Both the position numbers and the translations under genes were made by a program. This document shows, one piece after another, positions 10,357-19,104 of a stretch of DNA of 64,000 nucleotides. Source of the stretch: Legionellales bacterium (lineage in GTDB: Bacteria > Pseudomonadota > Gammaproteobacteria > UBA1113); contig PAPY01000038.1 of NCBI GenBank assembly GCA_002709565.1, positions 45,744 to 109,743 of the forward strand, read 5' to 3'. Each line of letters begins with the position of its first letter. The stretch's first letter is position 1. The notes under the pieces were generated by a model that saw only the letters and a list, made by a program, of their open reading frames with translations, searched no databases and was not told where the DNA came from.

Positions 10357-10688
10357 GCCCTCACCATGACAATGGCGTTTTGATCCGGTGTGGTCATACC
10401 CAACTGTTGTTGTGCGACTTGTTGCACCCGCGCCTGACTAGACCAGGTGGTTTGTTCTAGCAACATTTGGTCGCCAGCCATGTTGAGTTCAGCTTCGGTA
10501 TTCTTAAGGCCTTGTAATTCACCCACGAGTTGACGGTCTAAGTCACGCTCGTATACAACGGCAAAAGCCGTCGCTAAAACCATGAATAACGCTGCCATGA
10601 ACAGCACCGTCTGGCGGTTTAAGACAAGATGGGGCAAGCGTGCGCCAGCACGCATTTGGGTAGATAAGGCTCGGGTTGCTGCATTCAT
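10353..10688 (-). CDS. ftsL: Cell division protein FtsL
   Basis: 111 residues, a small bitopic protein. The cytoplasmic N-terminus of ~30 residues is followed by one hydrophobic segment ('TVLFMAALFMVLATAFAVVY', about 28-47) and a periplasmic heptad-like region ('RQLVGELQGLKNTEAEL') that would form the coiled coil with FtsB. It is identified mainly by position between rsmH and ftsI and by topology, since sequence conservation in the family is low. Four-base ATGA overlap with rsmH. Confidence 0.93.
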   Translation of the reverse strand: MNAATRALSTQMRAGARLPHLVLNRQTVLFMAALFMVLATAFAVVYERDLDRQLVGELQGLKNTEAELNMAGDQMLLEQTTWSSQARVQQVAQQQLGMTTPDQNAIVMVRA

Positions 10689-11623
10689 GCTATTTTCTCC
10701 GCTATTCGTAATACTGCGCTGCGCGCTCGTGGGTTAACTGATACCTCGGCAGCGCTCGCGCGTATACTCTTACTGCGCGCACGCAGCCGAGGTGACAGTG
10801 CTTCCATCGAGACCGGTAAATCCTTCGGAAAGTTATCGCCTTTAGCTTCATCGCGGATGAAGCGTTTCACCAGACGGTCTTCCAAGGAATGAAAACTGAT
10901 AATGGCAAGATGTCCACCAACGGCGAGGACATCTAAACACTGGCTCAAAAAATCTTTCAAATCACCTAATTCGTTATTGATAAAAATGCGTATTGCCTGA
11001 AAACTTTGGGTGGCAGGGTGTTTGCCCTTTTCCCACGCTGGATGTGCCTCAGCAATAATATCCGCTAAGACTTTAGTGCGGGTAATAGGGGCTTCATCAC
11101 GGGCAGTGACGATAGCACGGGCAATGCGTTTGGCGTAACGTTCTTCGCCATAGTCTTTTAGCACCGTGACGATAGCGTGTTCGTCAGCGCTGTTGACCCA
11201 ATCACTGGCACTCATACCCTGTCCACTTGCCATTCTCATATCCAACGGTCCATCCCGTAAAAAACTAAAACCTCGTTCAGCATCGTCTAACTGTGGTGAC
11301 GATACCCCTAAGTCCAATAATATGCCCGTGACTTTGCCGGTCACGTTATGTTTGGCGGCAATGTCACCAATCTCGGCAAAAGAACCTTGCTCGATGACAA
11401 AACGCGAGTCGTCAATGGTTGCCCGCGCGTGCTTTATCGCACTGGGATCTTTGTCGATAGCAATGAGTTGTCCTGCATCGGTTAATCGGTCCAAAATCCC
11501 TTGGCTATGGCCACCGCGGCCAAACGTTCCATCGATATAGACGCCATCAGTATCCGTGACTAGATTGTCGATGGTTTCGGCGAATAATACCGCTTCATGT
11601 TCGTACGCTGTTGTCATTTTCAT
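10685..11623 (-). CDS. rsmH: 16S rRNA m4C1402 methyltransferase
   Basis: 312 residues. It is an SAM-dependent N4-methyltransferase of C1402 in the decoding centre of 16S rRNA. Visible signatures are the N-terminal 'HEAVLFAETIDNL', the SAM loop 'YIDGTFGRGGHS', 'LLDLGVSSPQLDDAERGFSF', and the C-terminal 'ISFHSLEDRLVKRF'. Start may be ATG 11623 or the second ATG six bases later. It lies second in the dcw cluster, 153 bases after mraZ, and the long hairpin at 11641-11703 sits in that gap. Confidence 0.97.
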   Translation of the reverse strand: MKMTTAYEHEAVLFAETIDNLVTDTDGVYIDGTFGRGGHSQGILDRLTDAGQLIAIDKDPSAIKHARATIDDSRFVIEQGSFAEIGDIAAKHNVTGKVTGILLDLGVSSPQLDDAERGFSFLRDGPLDMRMASGQGMSASDWVNSADEHAIVTVLKDYGEERYAKRIARAIVTARDEAPITRTKVLADIIAEAHPAWEKGKHPATQSFQAIRIFINNELGDLKDFLSQCLDVLAVGGHLAIISFHSLEDRLVKRFIRDEAKGDNFPKDLPVSMEALSPRLRARSKSIRASAAEVSVNPRARSAVLRIAEKIA

Positions 11624-11640
11624 CTGCCCGTCATGCCAGC

Positions 11641-11703
11641 AAAAAATTAAGGGGGCAAAGGCGCAAACCCAAAAACTGGTTTTTAAGTTTGTGCCTCTGC
11701 CCC
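11641..11703 (-). terminator. Long terminator-like hairpin between mraZ and rsmH
   Basis: Arms at 11652-11668 and 11687-11703 form a 17-bp stem with one G.U and one A.C position. A second inner stem (AAAAAC/GTTTTT, 11671-11684) extends it toward a two-base loop. In the direction of transcription the stem is followed by CTTAATTTTTT. It therefore looks like an intrinsic terminator or attenuator inside the dcw operon, though the break in the U-tract makes it imperfect. Confidence 0.6.
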
Positions 11704-11776
11704 ACTTAAAGGCAGAGAGGCATTGACATCGTCAGGGGAACATTCCCCCATTACATTCGGTTACACATACTTGTCG

Positions 11777-12235
11777 TTATAACGACAAAGTCTCTAATTC
11801 TGGTGGCAACTCAGCGTCACCGTCTTTTTCGCTGGCAAGCCATACTTCACGTTGCGCCTGCCAATTCATTTCGCTCCAAATTTCAAATTTCTTCCCCTGG
11901 CCCACGAGCATGACTTTTTTGTCCAAGTCCGCGTGATCCCGTAACAAGGGCGGTACCAATATGCGGCCATTCGTATCAAGCTCACATTCTGTGGCATGCC
12001 CCATCAACAAACGTTGAATGCGGCGAGCCGCAGGGTTAAAACTGGGGAGCGCTTCAATCTTTTGTTCAATAACTTCCCATTCCGTCAGTGGATATAACAA
12101 TAAACAGGGAGATTCTGTATCAATCGTGACCACAATGTGGTTGCTGCTATCATTCTCAAGGCTCGGACGATAGCGGGTCGGCATTGCCATGCGCCCCTTT
12201 GCGTCCATGTTGATAGCATTGATTCCACGAAACAC
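11777..12235 (-). CDS. mraZ: MraZ, dcw operon repressor
   Basis: With the GTG at 12235 the product is 152 residues, beginning 'FRGINAINMDAKGR' after the initiator and matching E. coli MraZ in length and alignment. A TTG at 12238 would add one residue. The two tandem AbrB-like DNA-binding halves are visible: 'DAKGRMAMPTRYR' near residue 12 and 'DTNGRILVPPLLR' near residue 87. It binds TGGGN-type repeats upstream of itself and represses the dcw cluster. The ribosome site GGAG lies just upstream and is itself inside the operator array. Confidence 0.95.
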   Translation of the reverse strand: MFRGINAINMDAKGRMAMPTRYRPSLENDSSNHIVVTIDTESPCLLLYPLTEWEVIEQKIEALPSFNPAARRIQRLLMGHATECELDTNGRILVPPLLRDHADLDKKVMLVGQGKKFEIWSEMNWQAQREVWLASEKDGDAELPPELETLSL

Positions 12236-12267
12236 CAAAATTCTCCACTTTTATCCACTTTTCTCCA
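12225..12267 (-). promoter_or_regulatory. MraZ operator: five TGG boxes at 10-bp spacing
   Basis: On the minus strand TGG occurs at exact 10-bp intervals (plus-strand CCA at 12225, 12235, 12245, 12255, 12265). The three upstream copies share GTGGA. E. coli MraZ binds three TGGGN repeats spaced by five bases, the same geometry. The two downstream copies fall on the ribosome site/start codon and in the first codons, so bound MraZ would also cover translation initiation of its own gene. Confidence 0.75.
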
Positions 12268-12414
12268 CATAACCTCAAATATAGGGCGAAATGAAGAATT
12301 GTCAAGGAGTAATCAACGTCCCGAAGTTCGGCTAAGGGTAAACAATGGCAACTTGGCTAGCGAACCTGGGTTGAAACGAGCATTTATGTATATTTATAAA
12401 TTTTATTTAAACAT

Positions 12415-12442
12415 TTGCGCTCCCACAAAGTTATCCTATGCT
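12415..12442 (+). promoter_or_regulatory. Promoter of 55-aa small protein gene
   Basis: TTGCGC (12415-12420) and TATGCT (12437-12442) are separated by 16 bp, giving a leader of about 37 bases before the small ORF. Match to sigma70 consensus is moderate; position relative to the ribosome site and downstream terminator supports it. Confidence 0.45.
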
Positions 12443-12485
12443 TATCCAGTGGGCGGCAGAGATTGCCCCAACAAGGAGACGACCA

Positions 12486-12653
12486 ATGACGACGACATTT
12501 GTGAGACATTACCCCGATAAAAGCACCGTAGTTAGAGAAGAATCCCCTGATATTGGGCCTCAAGAGACATTTACTGAATATTGCGAAATCACCCAGTGGC
12601 GCCAGCAATATTCCTTCTTTGTGAGCCCAAAACCGAATTCCGTACCGAAGTAA
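12486..12653 (+). CDS. Small protein of unknown function (55 aa)
   Basis: A 55-codon frame starts at ATG 12486, seven bases after a near-perfect ribosome site (AAGGAG). It is bracketed by a plausible promoter (12415-12442) and a textbook intrinsic terminator (12678-12714), so it forms a complete single-gene unit divergent from mraZ. The product is polar, begins 'MTTTFVRHYPDKSTVVREE', and has one Cys and several aromatic residues in the second half ('FTEYCEITQWRQQYSFF'). There is no membrane segment or signal peptide. I do not recognise a family. The alternative is a structured RNA with a chance ORF, but the ribosome site argues for translation. Confidence 0.6.
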   Translation: MTTTFVRHYPDKSTVVREESPDIGPQETFTEYCEITQWRQQYSFFVSPKPNSVPK

Positions 12654-12677
12654 CGCAACAGCAAGCCTTTTCCGCTG

Positions 12678-12714
12678 AAATAACCCGATTTTCACCAAAA
12701 TCGGGTTATTTTTT
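12678..12714 (+). terminator. Intrinsic terminator of the small protein gene
   Basis: A perfect 15-bp stem (12678-12692 with 12697-12711) around a CACC loop, with a T-tract continuing to 12714. It starts 25 bases after the small ORF stop. Confidence 0.9.
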
Positions 12715-12718
12715 GCCT

Positions 12719-12741
12719 AGCAGATCCCGGCTAAGCCGGAA
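12719..12741 (+). repeat. Dispersed palindromic repeat, copy 1
   Basis: This 23-base stretch differs at one position from 63927-63949. Its core CCGGCTAAGCCGG is a near-palindrome with six-base arms. It lies directly after the terminator of the small protein gene. Two nearly identical 23-mers in 64 kb are far beyond chance and point to a repeat family. Confidence 0.6.
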
Positions 12742-12884
12742 TGGAACCACCTGCATCAGTTAGCTCTACTACTCCCGTTGACACTAGTAGTCCATCTAGC
12801 CCAGATGCTAGTAGCCCACCACCGACATCTTATGTAGAGGAAGTATCGGAGACAAGCAAGGCAGCAGCGATAACAGTGATTTAG
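12741..12884 (+). other. Ser/Pro/Thr-rich 47-codon frame, possible gene remnant
   Basis: An ATG-started frame encodes a low-complexity Ser/Thr/Pro tract and then an acidic end before a TAG stop. No ribosome site is present and the ATG lies in the edge of the palindromic repeat. The composition resembles disordered linkers of large effector-like proteins, so it may be a fragment left by a rearrangement. It may equally be noncoding. The stretch from 12885 to 13019 holds no other gene that I can see. Confidence 0.2.
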
Positions 12885-13019
12885 AACGTATTAGCGAAAG
12901 AACAAACATTACCATTGCTAGAATTAAACCTTAAATAACCTTAAGTATTCAATCTCCCACACCTCCCCATTTAGCCTACACTTATAATAAGCGTGGATAA
13001 CGGGGACTGGTGCTGTGCA

Positions 13020-13053
13020 CTTAATACTGCATTAAGCCTAACTCAGTTATACT
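13020..13053 (+). promoter_or_regulatory. PmrA-like box and -10 upstream of 727-aa gene
   Basis: CTTAATACTGCATTAA (13020-13035) has two TTAA half-sites with an 11-bp period; the second half-site has A in place of C. TATACT (13048-13053) follows after 12 bp, nearly the same geometry as at the 26022 box. This puts transcription start about 35-40 bases before ATG 13097. Confidence 0.5.
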
Positions 13054-13096
13054 CGGCAGATATGATAATTATGATGATTTTGCAGGGGTAGGCATT

Positions 13097-15280
13097 ATGC
13101 CAACAAAAGTTGAAACTCTCCAGATAGATAGCGAGCTTAGTAATATCCGAGATGATCTTGTCAAGCTAAAACAACTTAGACAAGACCTGATGAATAACCG
13201 CAGCGAGATTCAAGCACAAGCAAATCTTATCAAAGATAAGATCACTCGTCTGCGTGAGTATATCAACCAAAACATGTCACCAAGTGAACTTACTGACTAT
13301 TTAGATGTAATTAAAGCCCACTCTGATGCTCTGCTAAAAGAAAAGGGTATTAATATTCGTCGACAACGTCGCTCAGAACCTCTACCGTCTCTCCAAGTCG
13401 CCATCAGTGCAAAAACAAGCAGCCCTATCTCTGATCAAGATATAACAAGTGGGGCATTAAACCAATCCATTGCGTTAGATAAAATTAGTGGCGTAACAAG
13501 TAAACAAAGTGAAGCATTATCAGCAAAAATGAAAAGTTATGAGCCAGAAGAAGCAGTCAGTCAATCAACCAAGCCTACTCGACGCAGAGCGAGTCTCAAT
13601 AAATCACCATCATCGAGACCTCATTTAGAACTTTCAGGGAATTTTATTGATAGCCGACAAGGCAAGCAACTACGAATAAAAATCAATGGCTCTTCAGATT
13701 CAAGCGATAAGATCACTTATCTACAAATTAATATTATCTATCGTGATGGTCATTATTATGCGGCTATGAGAGATAATGAAATTGCAGCTTATGACTCCAT
13801 CGAGTATGATAGCCTTGATGAACTCATTGCAGATATTCAGCAAGAATTAAACCCCTATGACAGTCGCGCAGCCAACGGACTTGTAGGTAAAGAATTTTTT
13901 GACCGCGACAATCTTGAGGATATGTTGGTGAGTCTTCAGCCTGCACCACGTATGGAGGCTGGAGCTGAAAAACCTCCCCCTGCTGCTGATTTTGATATTT
14001 TAGAATCTCCTTTCAGAGAAGTCTCTGAGCGTGAACCACTACCTGTTGATGAAGCTGACCTCCAACTTGATACCAGCTTCACAGAGATGACAGATGCTAG
14101 TGATGACGCAGGCATTGAGATGGATGACTTATCTGAGCAGCAAATAACATCATCTGATACTAGCGAAGACGAATTGGCCCGGCGCTCTGCCTCAGTCAGT
14201 GAACCAACCGAACCCGATGATATTGATAAAATTATAATAAGTATTGCCTACCGTTTAATAAATTACGCTGATTTACATTACCGCATTGAGCAATCTTCAC
14301 TGGAAAGAGCAATCCATAATATACAGACTGATAAAATAACACCTCTGTCAGCAAAACAAGCCCAAACTAGCCATGATATGCTCAATGCTTTTATCATGCA
14401 TGTCATAGATATCCAAAGTGCCATTGATAATTTAAGACAAATAATCGAACAAATTAATAAACTTAAAACTGACAATCCCTCAAAAGTCAAAAAGCTTAAT
14501 TCACTGCAACGTAAAGCCAGAGAGATAGCAGATCTATACCAAGCTAAAGCTGATGAACTGCATGACTTGTCGCGATTAGCCGGCCGCTTAACAGAAGCAC
14601 ACGCCCATCGAATTGTGGATGATGGTCTCTCAGGAAAATTCACCTACACTGAAAAAGCACCGAGGGAGAACACAACTGTCGGTACTGTCGATCCCTATCA
14701 ATGCCGCTTCGCAGAAGACAATAGTAGCGTTACTGTATCTGTTTCAGTTGAGGATCCAGTAACAGCAACTGCAGCAACAGAATTAACAACTCGTGAGCGC
14801 AGTATTATCAAAGCTGTCACCACTGGATTTATTAATCAACGTCCAGGAGATCGTTTTTATATTACTCGTGGTAGTGAATCCGATATTCGTACTGCTATAA
14901 TGACCCTCAAAGCTTTAGGTGCCAGTGCAAATGAGATTGATGTTAGCCAGTCCTCTTTTGGTCACGCTAATCCTAATTTTGTCAATGAAATATTTCAACA
15001 AACCAAAAAACCTCAACCAGGCACCACGATATCATCTGAACGCAAACAATATGAAACCATTAAATCCCACCTCAGTAATGCCGGCGCCCTCGAAGGACGA
15101 CAAAGTATTAGTGCCTTAAAAGAAAAACGTCTATATGAGGACGCAACACAGAAAGGTACGCAAATGACATTAACGACTGCCGCAACCAAATATACACAAC
15201 AGAGTTTGCAAAGAGAAAATAGACAATCCAGTCAACTCCATGAACGACTTAGAGGCGTTAAACCAGGACGAACATCGTAG
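13097..15280 (+). CDS. 727-aa uncharacterised protein, candidate effector
   Basis: A 727-residue soluble protein with ATG 13097 following AGGGG about 9 bases upstream. Visible layout: an N-terminal heptad-like helix (residues ~5-60), a Ser-rich basic linker, a compact region with 'IIYRDGHYYAAMRDNEIAAYDSI' (~215-250), an acidic disordered stretch, a long helical coiled-coil region (~380-500), and a C-terminal part with 'RFYITRGSESDIRTAIMTLKALGA'. The 'ITLKALGA'-like end recalls domains that retrieve DNA or nucleotides, but I cannot name it. A PmrA-like box precedes it and truB converges on it. Function unknown; a secreted effector is the working inference. Confidence 0.85.
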   Translation: MPTKVETLQIDSELSNIRDDLVKLKQLRQDLMNNRSEIQAQANLIKDKITRLREYINQNMSPSELTDYLDVIKAHSDALLKEKGINIRRQRRSEPLPSLQVAISAKTSSPISDQDITSGALNQSIALDKISGVTSKQSEALSAKMKSYEPEEAVSQSTKPTRRRASLNKSPSSRPHLELSGNFIDSRQGKQLRIKINGSSDSSDKITYLQINIIYRDGHYYAAMRDNEIAAYDSIEYDSLDELIADIQQELNPYDSRAANGLVGKEFFDRDNLEDMLVSLQPAPRMEAGAEKPPPAADFDILESPFREVSEREPLPVDEADLQLDTSFTEMTDASDDAGIEMDDLSEQQITSSDTSEDELARRSASVSEPTEPDDIDKIIISIAYRLINYADLHYRIEQSSLERAIHNIQTDKITPLSAKQAQTSHDMLNAFIMHVIDIQSAIDNLRQIIEQINKLKTDNPSKVKKLNSLQRKAREIADLYQAKADELHDLSRLAGRLTEAHAHRIVDDGLSGKFTYTEKAPRENTTVGTVDPYQCRFAEDNSSVTVSVSVEDPVTATAATELTTRERSIIKAVTTGFINQRPGDRFYITRGSESDIRTAIMTLKALGASANEIDVSQSSFGHANPNFVNEIFQQTKKPQPGTTISSERKQYETIKSHLSNAGALEGRQSISALKEKRLYEDATQKGTQMTLTTAATKYTQQSLQRENRQSSQLHERLRGVKPGRTS

Positions 15281-15291
15281 CAGCTAGTTAA

Positions 15292-16215
15292 TCACTGTCG
15301 CGCCCAGCGCCGCATCAACTTACGCGGGATAAGCTCATGGGCTTCACTCACTTCCCCGAGTCCAACGAACTCATCAGCTTCACTGTAGAGACTCACCCAT
15401 TGCGGGGTGATATCGGGTTTGGCGGGGATCCGTTGACCTTGACCAAGGCGGGTGATGTCATCGCTATTGACCGTATACGTCATAAAGCCTTGGGTCGCCA
15501 CACCGGTATCGAGTAATAATTCATCAATACCTGCGAAACCCTTTTCAGCAAACCGTTCATCCAGCATCTCCAAGGTCACCATACCGCTGGTGAATTGCCC
15601 TACCGCTAAACGACGTAATTCAGCCACATGAGCGCCACAATTAAGGGTTTTACCGATGTCTTCCACCAGACTACGGATATAGGTGCCCTTGCTGCAAGTC
15701 ACATCAAGGTATAAACAATCACCGTCGATGTTCAAACATTCAATTGCATGGATGATAATATCCCGTGCCTTACGCTCGACGTCGATACCGCGCCGCGCAA
15801 ATTTATACAAAGGCTGGCCTTTATGCTTCAGGGCAGAAAACATCGACGGCACTTGCTGACCAGGTCCCTTAAAGTTATTGATGATGGCGTGTAATTCCTT
15901 CTCGCTAGGTAAATTAACTTCACAGATCTCAACCACCTCCCCTTCAGCATCACCGGTTGTCGTCGTCACACCTAATTTGGCCGTGGTGAGATAGCGTTTT
16001 TGTTCTGCTAACAAGTATTGCGAAAACTTCGTTGCTTCCCCTAAACAAATGGGCAACATGCCCGAAGCTAGGGGATCAAGACTCCCCGTGTGACCTGCTT
16101 TATTCGCTTCATAAAGATATTTAACTGTTTGCAGCGCTTTATTGGAACTGACGCCTAGGGGTTTATCCAGTAATAAGATCCCACTGATGTCGCGGCCTTG
16201 TTTAGACTTTCTCAT
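15292..16215 (-). CDS. truB: tRNA pseudouridine-55 synthase
   Basis: 307 residues. It isomerises U55 in the T-loop of tRNAs. The catalytic motif 'GHTGSLDPLASGMLP' places the nucleophilic aspartate at residue 47. The C-terminal region continues into a PUA-like end. The start overlaps the rbfA stop by four bases (ATGA), so it is the last gene of the nusA-infB operon, as in many gammaproteobacteria. Confidence 0.97.
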   Translation of the reverse strand: MRKSKQGRDISGILLLDKPLGVSSNKALQTVKYLYEANKAGHTGSLDPLASGMLPICLGEATKFSQYLLAEQKRYLTTAKLGVTTTTGDAEGEVVEICEVNLPSEKELHAIINNFKGPGQQVPSMFSALKHKGQPLYKFARRGIDVERKARDIIIHAIECLNIDGDCLYLDVTCSKGTYIRSLVEDIGKTLNCGAHVAELRRLAVGQFTSGMVTLEMLDERFAEKGFAGIDELLLDTGVATQGFMTYTVNSDDITRLGQGQRIPAKPDITPQWVSLYSEADEFVGLGEVSEAHELIPRKLMRRWARQ

Positions 16216-16583
16216 GACTTATTGTGTTTTTCGTCGTCTTTAACGGCTTTATCGATAAGATTAGACAACTCTGTGCCGCGAGTAATGGTGTGATCCTGCA
16301 AAAAGCGTAATTCAGGGGTGCTGCGCATCTCCAGACGTTTAGCCAACATGGTACGCAAATAGCCGGCGCCATTGTTTAAGATCGTAATGGCTTCTTGAAT
16401 TTGTGCCTCGTCCCCTAGAGTGCTGACATAAACTTTTGCCACACTCAAGTCATTACTGACATTGACAGCGGTAATAGTCACCATACCCACCCGGGGATCT
16501 TTGAATTCCAACTGTACCAGCTTCGCCAACTCACGTTGTAAGCGGTTATTGACTTTATCGCTACGTTTGTAATCTTTAGACAT
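16212..16583 (-). CDS. rbfA: 30S ribosome-binding factor A
   Basis: 123 residues, the usual size. It is a KH-fold protein that binds immature 30S subunits and assists 5' end maturation of 16S rRNA. The signature 'FKDPRVGMVTITAVNVSNDLS' is near residue 28 and 'LRTMLAKRLEMRSTPELRF' near residue 77. It sits between infB and truB, and the 16599-16620 hairpin lies in the short gap after infB. Confidence 0.97.
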   Translation of the reverse strand: MSKDYKRSDKVNNRLQRELAKLVQLEFKDPRVGMVTITAVNVSNDLSVAKVYVSTLGDEAQIQEAITILNNGAGYLRTMLAKRLEMRSTPELRFLQDHTITRGTELSNLIDKAVKDDEKHNKS

Positions 16584-16598
16584 GTGTCACCTGAAAAT

Positions 16599-16620
16599 GG
16601 CCGGCAGTTAACTACCGGCC
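16599..16620 (-). other. Palindrome between infB and rbfA
   Basis: A 22-base near-perfect palindrome (GGCCGG...CCGGCC) directly after the infB stop. No continuous T-tract follows in either direction, so an RNA processing or stability hairpin is likelier than a terminator. Confidence 0.45.
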
Positions 16621-16627
16621 TTATGCT

Positions 16628-19084
16628 TTATGCTAGGGTTCGCTTCACTTGTACCACTTCATAGACTTCGATGTTATCGCCGACTTTGACATCGTTGTAA
16701 TTCTTCACACCGATACCACATTCAAAGCCTTGACGCACTTCTGCGACATCGTCTTTGAAGCGACGTAGTGATTCAAGTTCACCTTCGTAAATCACCACGT
16801 TATCCCGCAATACGCGAATTGGCATATTGCGTTTGACATAACCTTCGACGACCATACAGCCGGCAATCGCGCCAATCTTGGGTGAACGGAACACATCCCG
16901 CACCTCGGCAAGACCGACGATTTGTTCTTTTTCTTCTGGTGATAACATACCAGAGAGTGCCTGCTTCACTTCATCAATAGCATCGTAAATTACGCTGTAA
17001 TAATGTAAGTCAACTTTTTCTGCCTCAACCAAACGGCGTGCCGCAGCATCTGCGCGAACATTAAAGCCAATAATAACTGCACGGGAAGCAATGGCTAAGT
17101 TAACATCTGATTCGGTAATACCACCGACACCACTAGCGACAATTTTCACCTGTACTTCATCTGTGGAGAGTTTCTCAAGCGCTTCACGCAGTGCTTCAAT
17201 AGAGCCTTGTACGTCGGCTTTGAGGACGATATTCAAGGTGCTAACAGCGCCTTCAGCCATATTGCCAAAGATATTCTCCAACTTCGCCGCTTGTTGACGG
17301 GCGAGTTTCACATCACGGTATTTACCCTGACGGAAAAGCGCAACTTCACGAGCTTTACGTTCATCTTTGACAACAATCACTTCATCACCAGCATTCGGTG
17401 TGCCGGACAGGCCTAAAATCTCCACCGGTATAGAAGGACCAGCCTGTTTAATGGCATGTCCTACTTCATTTAGCATCGCGCGCACGCGACCATATTCAAG
17501 GCCCGCAAGGATAATATCGCCTTTGTTCAAAGTACCACTTTGTACCAAGATCGTTGAAATTGCACCACGGCCTTTATCGAGACGCGACTCGATCACCACC
17601 CCTTTAGCGGGGACATCAACTTTGGCTTTAAGCTCCAAGACTTCTGCTTGTAGCAAAATACCTTCGAGTAAATCATCCACACCTTGACCGAACTTCGCTG
17701 ATATAGGCATGAACATCACATCACCGCCCCAATCTTCAGGGATAACATCATGACTGGCTAATTCGTTCTTGACCCGATCTGGGTCGGCTTCTTCTTTATC
17801 GATCTTATTCACTGCGACGACGATAGGTACTTCAGCCGCGCGAGCATGTTGGATAGCTTCTAGGGTCTGCGGCATCACACCATCATCTGCGGCAACCACG
17901 AGCACCACGATATCGGTAGACTTCGCGCCCCGCGCTCGCATAGCAGTAAATGCTTCGTGCCCCGGGGTATCTAAAAAGGTTAGCGTGCCGCGGTCAATAT
18001 CTACATGATAAGCACCGATGTGCTGGGTGATCCCCCCCGCTTCACCGCTGGTGATTTTGGTGCGACGAATATAATCCAGCAACGAGGTTTTACCGTGATC
18101 AACGTGCCCCATGATAGTTACCACAGGTGGTCGTGTGACCTCCTCAGCCGTCGTATCGTCTTGTAAATTGAGTGATTCTTCTAGTTCGTTTTCTTTGAGT
18201 AAAGTGACTTTATGGCCCATCTCTTCAACGATGATAGCCGCGGTTTCTTGATCAATCACTTGATTAATGGTGGCCATAGCTCCCATCGACATCATGACTT
18301 TGATCACTTCAGCTGCTTTGACCGACATCTTTTGCGCTAGATCAGCCACCGTAATGGTTTCAGGAAGGGCAACTTCACGAATAACCGGCGCGGTTGGTTT
18401 AGCAAAACCATGTTTCATTGCTTCCATAGCTTCTGTTGGCCGCTTATCTTTACTGCGCTTGCGGCCTGATGCCCGTTCTCGACTACGTTCTTTCTTGACT
18501 GACAAGGCCTGTTTTTTGCCGCCACGTCTGTCACCATTGTCATCATCGCCATGGGATTTTTTCTTGCGGGGTTTAGCCTTCTTGCCCGCATCTTCCGCCG
18601 GTGGTGGTGGAGGTGCTGGCATTTCTGCCGCTTCAGGTTCAGCAGTGGCTACTTCTTCCGTTATCGTTTCTGCGGTGACTTCTTCAGTAACTACCGGAGT
18701 TTCTTCTACTGCGTCTTCAGCTGCTTCAACCACAGGTTCTTCGATAACCGCAACCTCTTCTTCCTCAGGCTCTGGTTCCACAGGACGAACGATTTTGCGA
18801 CTTTTGCGCACAATAACATCAACGGCTTTGCCTTTACCTTGCAATTTGATAGTACTGCGGGTTTTGCTTTTTAGTTTAAGGGGTTTTAGCCCAAGCTTGC
18901 CGCCACCACTGCTGTCATCTTGCTTACGACTGCTGCGTAAGTGTTCTAGCAAGGTTTCTTTTTGTTGATTGGATATTTCATCACTTTCAGATAACCCATT
19001 AACCCCAGCATCAGTTAGTTGCCCGAGTAATTTCTCTACCGGGATTTTTAGGGTTTCTGCTAATTGTTTTACTGTCACTGCCAT
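16628..19084 (-). CDS. infB: Translation initiation factor IF-2
   Basis: 818 residues. This GTPase brings initiator tRNA to the 30S subunit. The N-terminal IF2_N domain (1-50) is followed by a long basic/acidic low-complexity linker (~60-235), a second IF2_N-type domain (~240-300), then the G domain with G1 'GHVDHGKT' at 326-333, G3 'DTPGHE' and G4 'NKID', and the C-terminal domains that bind fMet-tRNA. It lies between nusA and rbfA, and the initiator tRNA gene stands at the head of the same cluster. Confidence 0.98.
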   Translation of the reverse strand: MAVTVKQLAETLKIPVEKLLGQLTDAGVNGLSESDEISNQQKETLLEHLRSSRKQDDSSGGGKLGLKPLKLKSKTRSTIKLQGKGKAVDVIVRKSRKIVRPVEPEPEEEEVAVIEEPVVEAAEDAVEETPVVTEEVTAETITEEVATAEPEAAEMPAPPPPPAEDAGKKAKPRKKKSHGDDDNGDRRGGKKQALSVKKERSRERASGRKRSKDKRPTEAMEAMKHGFAKPTAPVIREVALPETITVADLAQKMSVKAAEVIKVMMSMGAMATINQVIDQETAAIIVEEMGHKVTLLKENELEESLNLQDDTTAEEVTRPPVVTIMGHVDHGKTSLLDYIRRTKITSGEAGGITQHIGAYHVDIDRGTLTFLDTPGHEAFTAMRARGAKSTDIVVLVVAADDGVMPQTLEAIQHARAAEVPIVVAVNKIDKEEADPDRVKNELASHDVIPEDWGGDVMFMPISAKFGQGVDDLLEGILLQAEVLELKAKVDVPAKGVVIESRLDKGRGAISTILVQSGTLNKGDIILAGLEYGRVRAMLNEVGHAIKQAGPSIPVEILGLSGTPNAGDEVIVVKDERKAREVALFRQGKYRDVKLARQQAAKLENIFGNMAEGAVSTLNIVLKADVQGSIEALREALEKLSTDEVQVKIVASGVGGITESDVNLAIASRAVIIGFNVRADAAARRLVEAEKVDLHYYSVIYDAIDEVKQALSGMLSPEEKEQIVGLAEVRDVFRSPKIGAIAGCMVVEGYVKRNMPIRVLRDNVVIYEGELESLRRFKDDVAEVRQGFECGIGVKNYNDVKVGDNIEVYEVVQVKRTLA

Positions 19085-19104
19085 TGTCTTCGCCCCCCGG
19101 CTAC

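Noticed and set aside
12245..12262. TTATCCACTT resembling a DnaA box near mraZ
   Set aside because: It is one unit of the 10-bp MraZ series and departs from TTATCCACA at the final base; no cluster of other DnaA boxes or dnaA/dnaN genes is present.
12930..12946. CTTAA-N5-CTTAA pair, PmrA-like
   Set aside because: The period is 10 bp rather than 11 and no -10 lies at the distance seen for the other boxes; the 13020 site fits better.
18267..18968. Long plus-strand frame opposite the infB N-terminal linker
   Set aside because: It is the mirror of a low-complexity linker in a certain gene; the Ser/Ala/Val/Thr repeats come from codon complementarity, and no ribosome site is present.
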